From NCBI GenBank assembly GCA_024281095.1, contig JAMXLJ010000153.1, forward strand, positions 1 to 40,580: 40,580 bases of DNA. Reading direction: 5' to 3'. The notes beneath the pieces were generated by a model, which was not told the DNA's origin, searched no databases, and worked only from the letters and a program-made list of their open reading frames with translations. Each line of letters opens with the position of its first letter. The stretch's first letter is position 1. Shown here one piece after another: positions 14,870 through 24,283 of this stretch. The stretch comes from Acidimicrobiia bacterium. GTDB lineage: Bacteria > Actinomycetota > Acidimicrobiia > IMCC26256 > JAMXLJ01. The position numbers and the translations under genes are program-made.

Positions 14870-15568
14870 TCAACGCTCCTCGAGCGAGAGCGAGTCGACG
14901 TCCGGCCGCTGCGCAAGCTCGGTCAGCAGCTGGTCGAGGTCGACGCGGATGCCCGTCTTCACGCCGGCGGTGACGTCGCACTGGTCGCTCTCGGTGTCGC
15001 GCTCGATCTGGAGGCTTCGAAGCTCGACGTTGGGAAGCCCCCGAAGCGCCTCCACGAACGGCCCCGGCTCGACGCCGGGCCGCAAGCGGAACGACGCGAC
15101 CTCTGAACGCCGCCCGAGATGATCGCGCACCCAACGGCGCACACTGCGAAAGAGCACGAGCGACACGAGCGTTGCCACGGTGACCGCCACCGCGGCCCAG
15201 TAGTAACCGACCCCGATCGCGAGACCGATCGCGGCCGTGACCCACATCGATGCCGCGGTCGTGAGACCACGCACCGAACTGCCCTGCTTGAGGATCGCGC
15301 CGCCGCCGAGGAAACCGACCCCGACGACCACCTGTGACGCGACCCGACTGATGTCGATCTGCACGTTCGTGTTGTTGCGTCCGGTCGTGAACGGCGCGAA
15401 CGCGTGAATGGAGATCAGCCCGAACAGCGCCGCGCCGAGACAGAGCACGACATGGGTGCGGAAGCCCGCAGGCTGCGCGTCGATCTCGCGCTCGATGCCG
15501 ATCGCGCCCCCGAGCACGACGGCGAGCACGACCCGCAGCACCATCTCCGGTTGGTCCAGGTGGAGCAT
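14870..15568 (-). CDS. MgtC/SapB-family membrane protein
   Basis: A 232-residue inner-membrane protein. The N-terminal part has four to five helices with the family signature GGAIGIEREIDAQPAGFRTH, then CLGAALFGLISIHAF, VGVGFLGGGAILKQGSSVRG and LTTAASMWVTAAIGLAIGVG. The last 80 residues form a soluble ACT-like domain (RLRPGVEPGPFVEALRGLP and following). Family members are linked to magnesium limitation or acid and intracellular survival, sometimes through the F-type ATPase; no substrate is proven here. The ATG at 15568 has GGGAG upstream. It lies 36 bases after the PcrA helicase stop and converges with the Rieske-like gene, with 5 bases between stops. Confidence 0.9.
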   Translation of the reverse strand: MLHLDQPEMVLRVVLAVVLGGAIGIEREIDAQPAGFRTHVVLCLGAALFGLISIHAFAPFTTGRNNTNVQIDISRVASQVVVGVGFLGGGAILKQGSSVRGLTTAASMWVTAAIGLAIGVGYYWAAVAVTVATLVSLVLFRSVRRWVRDHLGRRSEVASFRLRPGVEPGPFVEALRGLPNVELRSLQIERDTESDQCDVTAGVKTGIRVDLDQLLTELAQRPDVDSLSLEER

Positions 15569-15604
15569 CGCCGCTCCCGGGCTCCAGCCTCGGAGGCGCC
15601 GGAG

Positions 15605-18079
15605 CTACGCAGACAGCTTGCGCAGCGGCGCCCAGGCGAGGAGGAGCCGCTTCTCGCCCGCGTCGCGGAACTGCACGACGGCCTCAGTCTTGTCGCCTTC
15701 GCCGACGAGGTCGAGGATCACGCCCTCGCCGAACTTCTCGTGGGCGACGTCGTCGCCGACGCGAAGCCCAAGGTGCTCTGCCCCGCGGGCACCGGTGGCG
15801 ACACCTGCACCGCGCACGGCACCGGCCGAACCTGTGCGCACGGCCGCGGAGACGACCGCGTCGCGGTGCGTGCCGAACCCTCGGCGGCGGCGCTCCTCAC
15901 CCTGCACCCGCACGAGGTTCTCGGGTATCTCGGAGAGAAAGCGACTCGGCGGGTAGTAGTCGGTGGCACCGAACAGGCTGCGACTCCACGCGTGGCAGAG
16001 GTAGAGGCGCTCGCGGGCCCGCGTGATCCCGACGTAACAGAGGCGGCGCTCCTCCTCGAGCTCGTCGGGGTCGCCGAGGCTGCGCGCGTGCGGGAACACA
16101 CCGTCTTCCAGGCCGCTGAGGAACACCACCGGGAACTCGAGGCCCTTGGCCGAGTGCAACGTCATGAGCGTCACCGTGGAACGATCGCGGCCGTCGTCTG
16201 CGGTGTCGTCGTCGGCGTCGAGGTCCGTGACGAGCGAGATCGCCTCGAGGAAGGCCTGGACCCGAGCCAGCCCGGTGGGGATCTGCACCGGCGACTCGTC
16301 GCGCTCCGCAGTGCCGACGCCCGCGATCGCACCCAGCGCCCCGAGGGCGTCGAGGTGCCCGGAGTCGAGCTGCTCGTCGAACTCCGAGGCCACGCCGACG
16401 AGCTCCTGCAGGTTCTCGAGCCGGCCCTGGGCCTCGATGCTGCGTTCGGACTCCAGCTCCGCCAGGTAGCCGGTGCGGGCCAGCGTGGCCTCGAGCACCG
16501 ACGCCACACCGCCCGCCGCGACTCCCTCGAGCTGCGTCATCACGTCGAGCAACTCGCGGATGCCGCCGAGCGCCTTTCCGGTGACGCCCGCGGCCGCGCC
16601 CTCGCGCAAGGCTTCGCGGAATGCGAGCCCCGACGACTTGGCGTATGTGTCGACGCGCGACACGGACGTGTCGCCGACGCCGCGCTTGGGCGTGTTGACG
16701 ATGCGCTTCCAGCTCACTTCGTCGTCGGGGTTCACCAACGCGCGCAGGTACGCAAGCGCGTCCTTCACCTCACGACGGTCGTAGAACTTCGTACCGCCGA
16801 TGACCCGGTACGGCACGCCCGACCGCACGAGCGACTCCTCGATGACGCGGCTCTGCGCGTTCGTGCGGTAGAAGACGGCGACGTCTTCGAACCGGTGGCC
16901 CTCTGAATCGGCGAGCCGGCCGATCTCGTGTGTGATGAACGCAGCTTCGTCGTGCTCGTCTTCTGCGTGGTAGCGGGTGATGAGCTCGCCGTCGACCTGT
17001 TCGGTCCACAGTTGCTTGGGTTTGCGTGCCGCGTTGTTCGCGATGACCGCGTTGGCTGCGTCGAGGATGCGCTGCGTGGAGCGGTAGTTCTGTTCGAGCA
17101 CGATGACCGACGCCTCGGGAAAGGCTTCCTCGAAGCGCAACAGATTCCGGTAGTCGGCGCCGCGGAACTTGTAGATCGCCTGGTCGGCGTCGCCGACGAC
17201 CATGACGTTGCGGTGCTCCTGCGCCAGCAGGCGCACGAGCTCCCACTGCGCGGCGTTGGTGTCCTGGAACTCGTCCACGAGGACGTGCCGGAACCGCGAA
17301 CGCCAGCGTGCCAGCGCATCGGGGTGCTCGCGGAAGAGGCGCACCACCAGCGTGAGCAGGTCGTCGAAGTCGACCGCAGACGCGTCGGCGAGGCGTCGCT
17401 GGTACTCGACGTACACGTCGGCGAGCCGGCGCTCGGGCGGCGACACCGCGCGGTCGAGCGCCTCGGCCGGGCCGACCAGCTCGTTCTTGAGGGCCGAGAT
17501 GCGGCCCTGCAGCTGTCGCGCCGGGAACCGCTTGGGGTCCAGGCTCAGGTCGCGGCGCACGTAGTCGACGAGACGCACGGCGTCGGACTGGTCGTAGATC
17601 GAAAACGACGAGCGGTACCCGAGCAGGTCGGCGTCGCGGCGCAGGATGCGGGCGCAGGCCGAGTGGAAGGTCGACACCCACATGCGCTGCGCGACCGGCC
17701 CGACGAGGGCCCCCACGCGCTCTTTCATCTCGCCCGCGGCCTTGTTGGTGAACGTGATCGCGAGGAGCCCGAACGGCGACGCACGCCGGCTGGCCACGAG
17801 ATACGCGATGCGGTGCGTGAGCACCCGTGTCTTGCCCGAACCTGCGCCGGCCACGACGAGGATCGGCCCGTCGCCGGCGACCACCGCTTCGCGCTGCACC
17901 GGGTTGAGGCCCTCGAGCAACTCTCCCGGGTCACGGCGCGGACGCCCGCCGTCATCGGTGCGGACGTCGGTGCCCCCGTCGCCTCGGGAATCGTCGTCAC
18001 GGGAATCGTCGTCGCGGGGATCGGCGTCGCGGCGCTCGGCGTCGCGGGGATCGGCGGTCGTGCGCAGCGGACTCGTCAT
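15605..18079 (-). CDS. pcrA: ATP-dependent DNA helicase, PcrA/UvrD type
   Basis: An 824-residue superfamily 1 helicase that unwinds DNA 3' to 5' in nucleotide excision repair and replication-fork maintenance. After a charged N-terminal tail (residues 1-50, Asp/Arg repeats), motifs run in order: NPVQREAV (Q motif), VVAGAGSGKTRVLTHR (Walker A near residue 81), ITFTNKAAGEMKERV, LVDEFQDTNAAQWELV (Walker B), VVGDADQAIYKFRGAD, LEQNYRSTQRIL, TLHSAKGLEFPVVFL and VGITRARERLYL. The last 50 residues (VGDDVAHEKFGEGVILDLVG) resemble the tudor-like domain of PcrA that binds RNA polymerase. The ATG at 18079 follows a TACGAT box by nine bases, so the leader is very short. Confidence 0.95.
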   Translation of the reverse strand: MTSPLRTTADPRDAERRDADPRDDDSRDDDSRGDGGTDVRTDDGGRPRRDPGELLEGLNPVQREAVVAGDGPILVVAGAGSGKTRVLTHRIAYLVASRRASPFGLLAITFTNKAAGEMKERVGALVGPVAQRMWVSTFHSACARILRRDADLLGYRSSFSIYDQSDAVRLVDYVRRDLSLDPKRFPARQLQGRISALKNELVGPAEALDRAVSPPERRLADVYVEYQRRLADASAVDFDDLLTLVVRLFREHPDALARWRSRFRHVLVDEFQDTNAAQWELVRLLAQEHRNVMVVGDADQAIYKFRGADYRNLLRFEEAFPEASVIVLEQNYRSTQRILDAANAVIANNAARKPKQLWTEQVDGELITRYHAEDEHDEAAFITHEIGRLADSEGHRFEDVAVFYRTNAQSRVIEESLVRSGVPYRVIGGTKFYDRREVKDALAYLRALVNPDDEVSWKRIVNTPKRGVGDTSVSRVDTYAKSSGLAFREALREGAAAGVTGKALGGIRELLDVMTQLEGVAAGGVASVLEATLARTGYLAELESERSIEAQGRLENLQELVGVASEFDEQLDSGHLDALGALGAIAGVGTAERDESPVQIPTGLARVQAFLEAISLVTDLDADDDTADDGRDRSTVTLMTLHSAKGLEFPVVFLSGLEDGVFPHARSLGDPDELEEERRLCYVGITRARERLYLCHAWSRSLFGATDYYPPSRFLSEIPENLVRVQGEERRRRGFGTHRDAVVSAAVRTGSAGAVRGAGVATGARGAEHLGLRVGDDVAHEKFGEGVILDLVGEGDKTEAVVQFRDAGEKRLLLAWAPLRKLSA
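17985..18059. repeat. Five imperfect 15-base tandem repeats in the pcrA 5' end
   Basis: Units of 15 bases (for example CGGGAATCGTCGTCA) repeat at 17985, 18000, 18015, 18030 and 18045 and encode the Asp/Arg-rich tail of the helicase (pattern DxRDD/ADPRD). The period is a multiple of three, so copy-number change would keep the frame. Confidence 0.75.
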
Positions 18080-18133
18080 GACCGCCTCATCGTACCGGCG
18101 TGCGGGTGTGACCCGTACGTATGTTCGGTGCGC

Positions 18134-18430
18134 TTATTCGGCCGCCGGGTCGAGGCGGAGCTCGGCCGTGTGGAGCTCCGTGGTGTCGTTGAACCCGGGA
18201 GGAGGCCCCGCCTCGCGCCACGAGCGCAGGAGCCGGGTGCGGTCCTCGTTCAACGCGACCGAGAACGAGCCGGTCCCCTCGTCGACGTCGAGCGCGAAGT
18301 AGGGCTGCCAGTCGGCTTCGAGCGTCGGCGAGTTCGGGTCCGCGTCCTTGGGGAGGCGCCGGAACCGCATCCGCTCCGTGTCGAAGAGCCAGATGCTGTG
18401 CGAGGAGTCGATGCGCTGGATGGCGCCCAT
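18134..18430 (-). CDS. Conserved-looking small hypothetical protein
   Basis: A 98-residue protein of unknown function. The ATG at 18430 is preferred because CCGGAG precedes it by seven bases; a longer frame from 18559 would add a Pro-rich stretch and run up to the dtd stop. The product begins MGAIQRIDSSHSIWLFDTER, then MRFRRLPKD, WQPYFALDVDEGTGSFSVAL and RLLRSWREAGPPP. It is acidic, soluble-looking, without cysteines or membrane helices. The alternation of charged and aromatic residues suggests a small beta-rich fold. It sits between dtd and pcrA on the same strand. No named family is recognised. Confidence 0.7.
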   Translation of the reverse strand: MGAIQRIDSSHSIWLFDTERMRFRRLPKDADPNSPTLEADWQPYFALDVDEGTGSFSVALNEDRTRLLRSWREAGPPPGFNDTTELHTAELRLDPAAE

Positions 18431-18559
18431 AAAGAACTCCGGGGGGCCGGGCCGGACTCCGGCGAGACCGACAGCGTACCCCGGGTCGGGGTGGATCGCT
18501 TCAGGGTGGGAGACCCTTCTCATGGAAGCATCAGGATGCCCCGGGAAGGGGCGCCCCAA

Positions 18560-18997
18560 TCAGGTTTCTACCAGCAGCGTGACGGGGCCGTCGTTGACGA
18601 GCTCCACGGCCATATCGGCCCCGAAGACCCCCGTGGCCACCGTGGCCCCGAGCGCCCGTAGGGCGTCGGAAAACGCTCTGACCAGCGGTTCTGCCGCCGC
18701 CGGCGCCGCCGCCGCGGCCCAGGAGGGCCGCCGGCCGCGCCTGGTGTCGCCGTAGAGCGTGAACTGGCTCACGACGAGCACCGCTCCACCGACCGCGGCG
18801 ACAGAAGCGTTCATCTGGCCGTCATCGTCGGGGAAGATCCGGAGGTGCCAGACCTTGGAGGCGAGCCTGACCGCGGCGGCCTCGTCGTCGTCGTGGGTGA
18901 CACCGACGAGCGCGCAGATGCCGGCGCCGATCTCGCCCACGATCTCGCCGTCGACGCGCACGCGCGCGCCCGTGACGCGTTGCACGAGCGCGCGCAC
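18560..18997 (-). CDS. dtd: D-aminoacyl-tRNA deacylase
   Basis: A 145-residue enzyme that removes D-amino acids wrongly attached to tRNA. It begins [20 protein letters not shown], the standard N-terminus. [17 protein letters not shown] is the first signature. [11 protein letters not shown] at the C-terminus corresponds to the cross-subunit NxGPVT motif and ends the protein as usual. Length is typical. The GTG at 18997 is 25 bases after the aldolase stop. A short hairpin (GCCCC 18538-18542 with GGGGC 18548-18552) lies just beyond its stop. Confidence 0.95.
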   Translation of the reverse strand: MRALVQRVTGARVRVDGEIVGEIGAGICALVGVTHDDDEAAAVRLASKVWHLRIFPDDDGQMNASVAAVGGAVLVVSQFTLYGDTRRGRRPSWAAAAAPAAAEPLVRAFSDALRALGATVATGVFGADMAVELVNDGPVTLLVET

Positions 18998-19022
18998 GCA
19001 GCGAACTCGCCCGGCGAGATGA

Positions 19023-20057
19023 TCAGGCCGCGCCGCTCTCCATGTCGGGCGAGTAGCTCCCCGAACGCGCCGCGCCGTTCAGCCGGGCCCGATGGAGGAA
19101 CGCGCGCTGACCCGCGTCGACGTTCGCCTTGTCACCCTTCCACGCCTTGAGCGACGGGGCCTGGAGCGCGCGTCCGTACGAGAACGACAGTTGCCACGGC
19201 AGCGGACCACGCTTGTTCATCGCGTCGAGGTTCGCAGTCGCTTCCTCGTCGCTCTGGCCACCGGAAAGGAAAACGATTCCCGGAACGGCGGCGGGAACCG
19301 CGGTCTTGAAGCAGCGGATCGTCGCGTCCGCGACTTCGTCGGGCGACGCCTTCCCACGATCCTTGCCCGGCAGCACCATGTTCGGCTTGAGGAGCATGCC
19401 CTCGAACTCGACCCGTTGCGCGTAGAGCTCGTCGAATGTGGCGTGAAGGGAGTCGCACGTGACCTGGTAGCACCGCTCGATCGTGTGGTTGCCCTCCATC
19501 ATCACTTCGGGCTCCACGATGGGGACGATGCCCTCCTCCTGGCAGAGCGCCGCATACCGGGCCAACGCGTGGGCGTTGACGTCGAGGCAGTACTGCGTGG
19601 GGATGCGGTCGCCGTCGATGTTGATCACCGCGCGCCACTTCGCGAACTTGGCGCCGAGGCCCCGGTATTCGACGAGGCGCTCGCGCAACCCGTCGAGGCC
19701 TTCGGTGACCATCTCGCCCGGCGACTTCGCGAGCGGTTTCGCGCCGGTGTCGACCTTGATGCCCGGAATGATGCCTTGGCGCTGCAGGATCTCGACGAGG
19801 GGCGTGCCGTCGGACGCCTTCTGGCGAATGGTCTCGTCGTAGAGAATGACCCCGCTGATGTAGTCGCCCGCACCCTCGGTGGTGAACAGCATCTCGCGGT
19901 AATCGCGGCGGTTCGTCTCCGTCGACTCGACACCGATCGAGTCGAAGCGCTTCTTGATCGTGCCGCTGCTCTCGTCGGCGGCGAGGATGCCCTTCCCCGG
20001 CGCAACGAGCGCCCTCGCAACCTCTTCCAGATCAGTGTTACTCCGCACGGTACTCAT
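19023..20057 (-). CDS. Fructose-bisphosphate aldolase, class I
   Basis: A 344-residue Schiff-base aldolase of glycolysis and gluconeogenesis, cleaving fructose 1,6-bisphosphate. The class I signature [17 protein letters not shown] contains the catalytic lysine. Other matches are [49 protein letters not shown] and [10 protein letters not shown]. Class I enzymes of this animal-like type occur in some actinobacteria beside or instead of metal-dependent class II. The ATG at 20057 is chosen because GGGGGAG precedes it; nine extra upstream codons are open. guaA ends 52 bases upstream on the same strand. Confidence 0.95.
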   Translation of the reverse strand: MSTVRSNTDLEEVARALVAPGKGILAADESSGTIKKRFDSIGVESTETNRRDYREMLFTTEGAGDYISGVILYDETIRQKASDGTPLVEILQRQGIIPGIKVDTGAKPLAKSPGEMVTEGLDGLRERLVEYRGLGAKFAKWRAVINIDGDRIPTQYCLDVNAHALARYAALCQEEGIVPIVEPEVMMEGNHTIERCYQVTCDSLHATFDELYAQRVEFEGMLLKPNMVLPGKDRGKASPDEVADATIRCFKTAVPAAVPGIVFLSGGQSDEEATANLDAMNKRGPLPWQLSFSYGRALQAPSLKAWKGDKANVDAGQRAFLHRARLNGAARSGSYSPDMESGAA

Positions 20058-20109
20058 CGCTCCCCCTCGAGAATCGTCGAGCACGACATTCTTGCCCCTG
20101 ACGAGCGTG

Positions 20110-21711
20110 TCACTCCCATTCGATGGTTCCGGGCGGCTTCGACGTGACGTCGTAGGCGACCCGGTTCACGCCCGGCACCTCGTTGATGATCCGCGACGCG
20201 ATCCGCTCCAACACGTCGTAGGGCAGCCGGGCCCAGTCGGCCGTCATGGCGTCGTCAGACGTGACCGCCCGGATGACGATCGGGTACGCGTACGTTCGGT
20301 CGTCGCCCATCACGCCCACCGTGCGCACGACCGGCAGCACCGCGAAGCTCTGCCAGATCTTCCGGTACAGGCCGGCGCGCTTGATCTCCTCGACGACGAT
20401 CTCGTCGGCGCGTTGCAGGATCTCGACCCGTTCGGGCGTGATCGTGCCGATGATCCGCACGCCGAGGCCGGGGCCCGGAAACGGCTGACGCCACACGATC
20501 TCCTCGGGCAACCCGAGCTCCTCGCCGACCGCACGCACCTCGTCCTTGAACAGGTGGCGCAGCGGCTCGACCAGCTCGAAGTCCATGTCGTCGGGAAGAC
20601 CGCCGACGTTGTGGTGACTCTTGATCACCGCGTTGTCCGAGCCGCCCGACTCGACGATGTCGGGATACAGCGTTCCCTGCACGAGGAACCGCGCGTCGCC
20701 GAGGTCGCGCGCAACTTCTTCGAACACACGGATGAACGTCTCGCCGATGATCTTGCGCTTGCGCTCCGGGTCGATGACGTCGTTCAACGCGGCGAGAAAC
20801 CGGTCGGCCGCCTTCACGTGCACGAGGTCGATGTTGAACTGCCGGCGGAATGTCTCCTCGACCTGTTCCGCTTCGCCCTTGCGCAGCAGGCCGGTGTCGA
20901 CGAAGACGCACGTGAGCTGATCACCGACCGCCTTGTGCACGAGCGCGGCCGCGACCGCCGAGTCGACGCCGCCTGACAGGCCGCAGATGACACGCTCGCT
21001 GCCGACGCGGGCGCGGATCTCGTCGATGCTCTCCTCGATGATGGACACGTTCGTCCACGTCGGCCGGCAGCCGGCGACGTCGTGGAGAAACGCCTTCAAG
21101 ATCTCCTGGCCCTGCGGCGTGTGCGCCACTTCGGGGTGGAACTGCACGCCGTAGAGCGCGCGGTCGCGATCCTCGAACGCCGCGACAGGAGCACCCGCCG
21201 AGGTCGCGATCGCGGTGAAACCGGACGGCGGCGTGACGATGCAGTCGGCATGGCTCATCCAGACTTCCTGTTCGACCGCGAGGTCTGCGAACAGCGGCGA
21301 GGGCGAGACGACGGAGAGCTCCGTGCGCCCGTACTCGCCGCCGCCCGTGCGCCGCACCTCGCCGCCGAGTTGCTGCGCGAGGAGTTGCGCGCCGTAACAG
21401 ATACCGAGCACGGGCACGCCCGCGCTGTACAGGGATGGGTCGATCGACGGCGCGCCGTCGACGTGCACCGATGCCGGGCCGCCCGACAGGATGATCGCCT
21501 TGGGCCGTCGGGCGAGCATCTCGGCGACGGGAGTCGTGCGCGACACGATCTCGGAGTACACGTGCGCCTCGCGCACGCGACGCGCGATCAGCTGCGCGTA
21601 CTGCGCCCCGAAATCGACCACCAACACGACTTCATTGGTCGCGCTCGCTGCCGGCCGGGATACCCCGCCCGCGGAAGCTCGCCGCTCCGGCCCACCATGC
21701 GTGGCTCCCAT
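20110..21711 (-). CDS. guaA: GMP synthase, glutamine-hydrolysing
   Basis: A 533-residue enzyme converting XMP to GMP with ATP and glutamine. The N-terminal class I glutamine amidotransferase domain shows [35 protein letters not shown] with the nucleophilic Cys, and [12 protein letters not shown] with His and Glu of the triad. The ATP pyrophosphatase loop is [17 protein letters not shown]. The C-terminal dimerisation domain ends KPPGTIEWE, as in the family. The ATG at 21711 (MGATHGG) is preferred, with GAAAGGGG upstream; a TTG at 21729 would add six residues. It follows guaB3 closely, matching their shared purine role. Confidence 0.95.
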   Translation of the reverse strand: MGATHGGPERRASAGGVSRPAASATNEVVLVVDFGAQYAQLIARRVREAHVYSEIVSRTTPVAEMLARRPKAIILSGGPASVHVDGAPSIDPSLYSAGVPVLGICYGAQLLAQQLGGEVRRTGGGEYGRTELSVVSPSPLFADLAVEQEVWMSHADCIVTPPSGFTAIATSAGAPVAAFEDRDRALYGVQFHPEVAHTPQGQEILKAFLHDVAGCRPTWTNVSIIEESIDEIRARVGSERVICGLSGGVDSAVAAALVHKAVGDQLTCVFVDTGLLRKGEAEQVEETFRRQFNIDLVHVKAADRFLAALNDVIDPERKRKIIGETFIRVFEEVARDLGDARFLVQGTLYPDIVESGGSDNAVIKSHHNVGGLPDDMDFELVEPLRHLFKDEVRAVGEELGLPEEIVWRQPFPGPGLGVRIIGTITPERVEILQRADEIVVEEIKRAGLYRKIWQSFAVLPVVRTVGVMGDDRTYAYPIVIRAVTSDDAMTADWARLPYDVLERIASRIINEVPGVNRVAYDVTSKPPGTIEWE

Positions 21712-21757
21712 CGGAGGTGCCCCTTTCAAGGCCGGCTGACAGCTGATCGAGCCGCTC

Positions 21758-22924
21758 CTAGCGGCCCATGCCGATGCCCTGTGCGCGCTGCAGCGCCTTC
21801 CCCTCGGTCTGCAGCGCCGGGGCGACCATGACCTCGGCCTTCTGGAATTCCTTGAGTGTCTCGTAGCCCGTGGTGGCCATCGAGGTGCGCAGCGCGCCGA
21901 AGAGGTTCATCGTGCCGTCGTTCTCGTGGGCGGGCCCGACGAGAATCTCGGCGAGCGTCCCCTTCTGGCCCGCGTTCACGCGGGCGCCACGCGGAAGCGT
22001 GGGGTGGAACGTCGCCATGCCCCAGTGGTAGCCCCGGCCGGGCGCCTCGAACGCGCTCGCGAGCGGCGAGCCGACCATGACCGCGTCGGCGCCGCAGGCG
22101 ATGGCCTTCGCGACGTCGCCACCGGTGCGCATTCCGCCGTCGGCGATCACGTGGACGTAGACACCCGTCTCGTCGAGATGCCGGATGCGGGCGCCGGCCG
22201 CGTCCGCGATGGCCGTGGCCTGTGGCACGCCGATCCCGAGCACCCCCCGGCTCGTGCACGCGTGGCCCGGGCCGACACCGACGAGGATGCCGACCGCACC
22301 GGTGCGCATCAGGTGCAGCGCAGTGGAGTACGAGGCGCACCCGCCGACGATCACCGGCAGGTCGAACTCACGGATGAAGCGCTTCAGGTTGAGCGGCTGG
22401 CGCGACGGGTCCTTGGACACGTGCTCTGCCGACACGACGGTGCCCTGGATGACGAGAATGTCGAGCTCCGACTCGAGGACGTGCTTGGCGTACTGCTCGA
22501 CTCGCTGCGGCGTGAGCGACGCGCACGTGACGACGCCCGCGTCCTTGATCTCACGGATGCGCCGGCCGATCAGTTCCTCCTTGATGGGCTCGGCGTAGAG
22601 ATCCTGCATCCGGCGGGTCGCCTTGTCGGGCGGTAGCGCGGCGATCTCCTCGAAGACGGAGTCGGTGTCGTCGTAGCGCGTCCACAGGCCTTCGAGGTTC
22701 AGGCAGGCGAGGCCGCCGAGCCGGCCGATCTCGATCGCCGTGCGGGGTGACACCACGCCGTCCATCGCAGAGGCGATGAGCGGCAGATCGAAATGGAAGG
22801 CGTCGAGCTCCCAGGAGATGTCGACATCCTCCGGGTCGCGGGTGCGACGGCTCGGCACGATGGCCAGATCGTCGAACCCGTACGCCCGCCGTCCGGACTT
22901 GCCGATCCCGATCTCGACTTCCAC
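21758..22924 (-). CDS. guaB3: GuaB3-type IMP dehydrogenase family protein
   Basis: A 388-residue TIM-barrel protein of the GuaB3 group, common in actinobacteria. It lacks the tandem CBS domains of true IMP dehydrogenase. It begins [20 protein letters not shown], then [20 protein letters not shown] and [20 protein letters not shown]. The Cys in HACTSR aligns with the IMPDH catalytic cysteine. [31 protein letters not shown] is the phosphate-binding region. Some GuaB3 proteins have been linked to purine interconversion, so IMP dehydrogenase activity should not be assumed. The GTG at 22924 has GGGAG upstream. A TATCCT box lies at 22966-22961. Confidence 0.9.
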   Translation of the reverse strand: MEVEIGIGKSGRRAYGFDDLAIVPSRRTRDPEDVDISWELDAFHFDLPLIASAMDGVVSPRTAIEIGRLGGLACLNLEGLWTRYDDTDSVFEEIAALPPDKATRRMQDLYAEPIKEELIGRRIREIKDAGVVTCASLTPQRVEQYAKHVLESELDILVIQGTVVSAEHVSKDPSRQPLNLKRFIREFDLPVIVGGCASYSTALHLMRTGAVGILVGVGPGHACTSRGVLGIGVPQATAIADAAGARIRHLDETGVYVHVIADGGMRTGGDVAKAIACGADAVMVGSPLASAFEAPGRGYHWGMATFHPTLPRGARVNAGQKGTLAEILVGPAHENDGTMNLFGALRTSMATTGYETLKEFQKAEVMVAPALQTEGKALQRAQGIGMGR

Positions 22925-23003
22925 GTGGCTACTCCCGGCGCCGCCCACTCGGAATCTTCGAGGATACCCCCCCGGGGCGCGGGACCCGGTGGTGACGCCC
23001 GCC

Positions 23004-23714
23004 TCATCGGATCGCGAGCCGCGGCTCCGTCAGATGTCTGAGAAAGGCGGTGAGGATCCGGGCGGTCGCGCCCCACACCGTCTCGCCGGGAAGCAGGTAG
23101 AAGTGAACGGCCCGATCGACCTGTGGGACCACACCTTCGGGCACGGTGAGATCCCACCGCTCCTCCCGGTACACGTCGGGTTCGAGCAGCTCCGACAACC
23201 CGACGTCGAACACCGAGACGACCTCGAACGGATGAGGCGCCAGCTCGGGGCGCCCGTCGAGCAGCCCGACGAATGGTGCGATGGTGAACCGGGTCGCGAA
23301 GGTCGGGAACGAGTCGAGCTCACCCACCACCTCGACGTCCGCCGGTTCGAGTCCGATCTCCTCGTGTGCCTCGCGCAGCGCCGCGTGCCGCAGCGACTCG
23401 TCCACGTCGGGCTGATGCGTGCCGCCGGGAAAGGCGATCTCGCCTTGGTGCGACGGCATCGTTTCCGGTCGCTTCGTGAGGATGACGCGCGCCTCGCGCG
23501 CCTCCTCGAAGATCGGGAGCAGGACCGCAGCGGCGCGGCTTCCCGGCGCCACCTCGTCGGGACGCATCGGTGGTGGAAGCGCGGCGCATCGCTCGCGCAC
23601 CTCGTCGAGTGTGAAGCGACGGAGCTCGGGATCGAGGTCGGCCCAAGGCGCGCGTCCACCGGGGCGCGCGCCACTGGGTCGCGGGATGCGTTGCTTGCCG
23701 CCGCGTGCAACCAC
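23004..23714 (-). CDS. Nudix hydrolase, probable CoA pyrophosphatase
   Basis: About 236 residues from GTG at 23714 (VVARGGKQRIPR); an earlier GTG at 23741 is only three bases from a strong hairpin and so less likely. The Nudix region follows VILTKRPETMPSHQGEIAFPGG with LRHAALREAHEEIGLEPADV, giving the REXXEEXG metal site. ILTKRxxxxxxHxGxIxFPGG before the box is the mark of the CoA-pyrophosphatase branch, which cleaves CoA to phosphopantetheine and 3',5'-ADP. The C-terminus has VHFYLLPGETVWGATARILTAFL, also typical. The first 35 residues are basic and probably disordered. Confidence 0.9.
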   Translation of the reverse strand: MVARGGKQRIPRPSGARPGGRAPWADLDPELRRFTLDEVRERCAALPPPMRPDEVAPGSRAAAVLLPIFEEAREARVILTKRPETMPSHQGEIAFPGGTHQPDVDESLRHAALREAHEEIGLEPADVEVVGELDSFPTFATRFTIAPFVGLLDGRPELAPHPFEVVSVFDVGLSELLEPDVYREERWDLTVPEGVVPQVDRAVHFYLLPGETVWGATARILTAFLRHLTEPRLAIR

Positions 23715-23744
23715 GCGCCGAGCGTACCGGGGGCACCTCACGCG

Positions 23745-23776
23745 GCACGGCCCCGGGACGAATCCCGGGGCCGTGC
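23745..23776 (-). terminator. Strong hairpin terminator after the pilin gene
   Basis: Fourteen-base arms (23745-23758 and 23763-23776) are exact reverse complements. On the minus strand the loop reads TTCG, a very stable tetraloop. It lies 29 bases beyond the pilin stop and before the Nudix start. There is no T-run, as is usual in high-GC actinobacteria. Confidence 0.75.
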
Positions 23777-23804
23777 GGCGGTGCTGTGTGCAGCAGGTTG
23801 CGGA

Positions 23805-24137
23805 TCAGGTGCACTTCCCGGGGTTACCCGAGATCGCGGTCACCGAGCCATCGGTTGCGCTGGCCGAGTACCACTGCGACGACGTGCGCAGGAACTTGGC
23901 GGCGACGAGGCCGGGCACGTCCGTGTACTTGTTGTTCTGCGCGTAGTACGCCTCTTCAGCGGTCTGGACCGACTGCTTGTCGCTGACGCACGCGCTGCTC
24001 TGGCTGTTGTTGTTGATGCCCCCGACCGCGAACACGACCACCGCGGCGAGGATGCCGAGGATCGCGATCACGACGAGGAGCTCGGTCAGGGTGAAGCCCT
24101 TTTCGGACTTCCGGTCTTCCCAAACCCGGTTCATCAT
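23805..24137 (-). CDS. Type IV pilin, probable major subunit
   Basis: A 110-residue prepilin. The start is ATGATG at 24137, with AAAGGAAA upstream. A 14-residue positive leader ends in KG, then FTLTELLVVIAILGILAAVV with Glu at mature position 5, the classic class III signal for prepilin peptidase. Residues 15-40 form the N-terminal helix. The short head has ACVSDKQSVQTAEEAYYAQN and ends GNPGKCT, so Cys at the two ends could make a disulfide loop. The family resembles small pilins or pseudopilins of type IV pili. It has a 146-base upstream gap holding a TTGACA hexamer (24232-24227) without a clear -10, and its own terminator, so strong separate expression is likely. Confidence 0.9.
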   Translation of the reverse strand: MMNRVWEDRKSEKGFTLTELLVVIAILGILAAVVVFAVGGINNNSQSSACVSDKQSVQTAEEAYYAQNNKYTDVPGLVAAKFLRTSSQWYSASATDGSVTAISGNPGKCT

Positions 24138-24283
24138 CGTTGATTCGTTTCCTTTGTCTTCGCGGGTGCGCCCTGTTCGGCACCCATCTCTGCCTGTCAC
24201 GGAAGGCCCACCCACGGGCGCCCCTCTGTCAACTTCGGCAGGAACGCGACCGCCTTGAGGGGCAAATTGCGATGCTGACCAGG

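Noticed and set aside
17985-18059. Tandem repeats read as a possible replication or partition site
   Set aside because: They lie in frame inside pcrA and encode a charged tail. No DnaA-box-like or AT-rich sequence is nearby.
16928-18661. A 577-codon plus-strand frame over the helicase gene
   Set aside because: It is antisense to pcrA with no recognisable domain, and it crosses three real genes.
24138-24283. Possible c-di-GMP (GEMM) riboswitch before the pilin gene, from an ACAGGGCGCACC stretch
   Set aside because: The conserved ACAGGGCAAACC core is not matched, there is no GNRA-closed helix and no second conserved GGGACGCAAAGCC-like block. Only a six-base hairpin is present.
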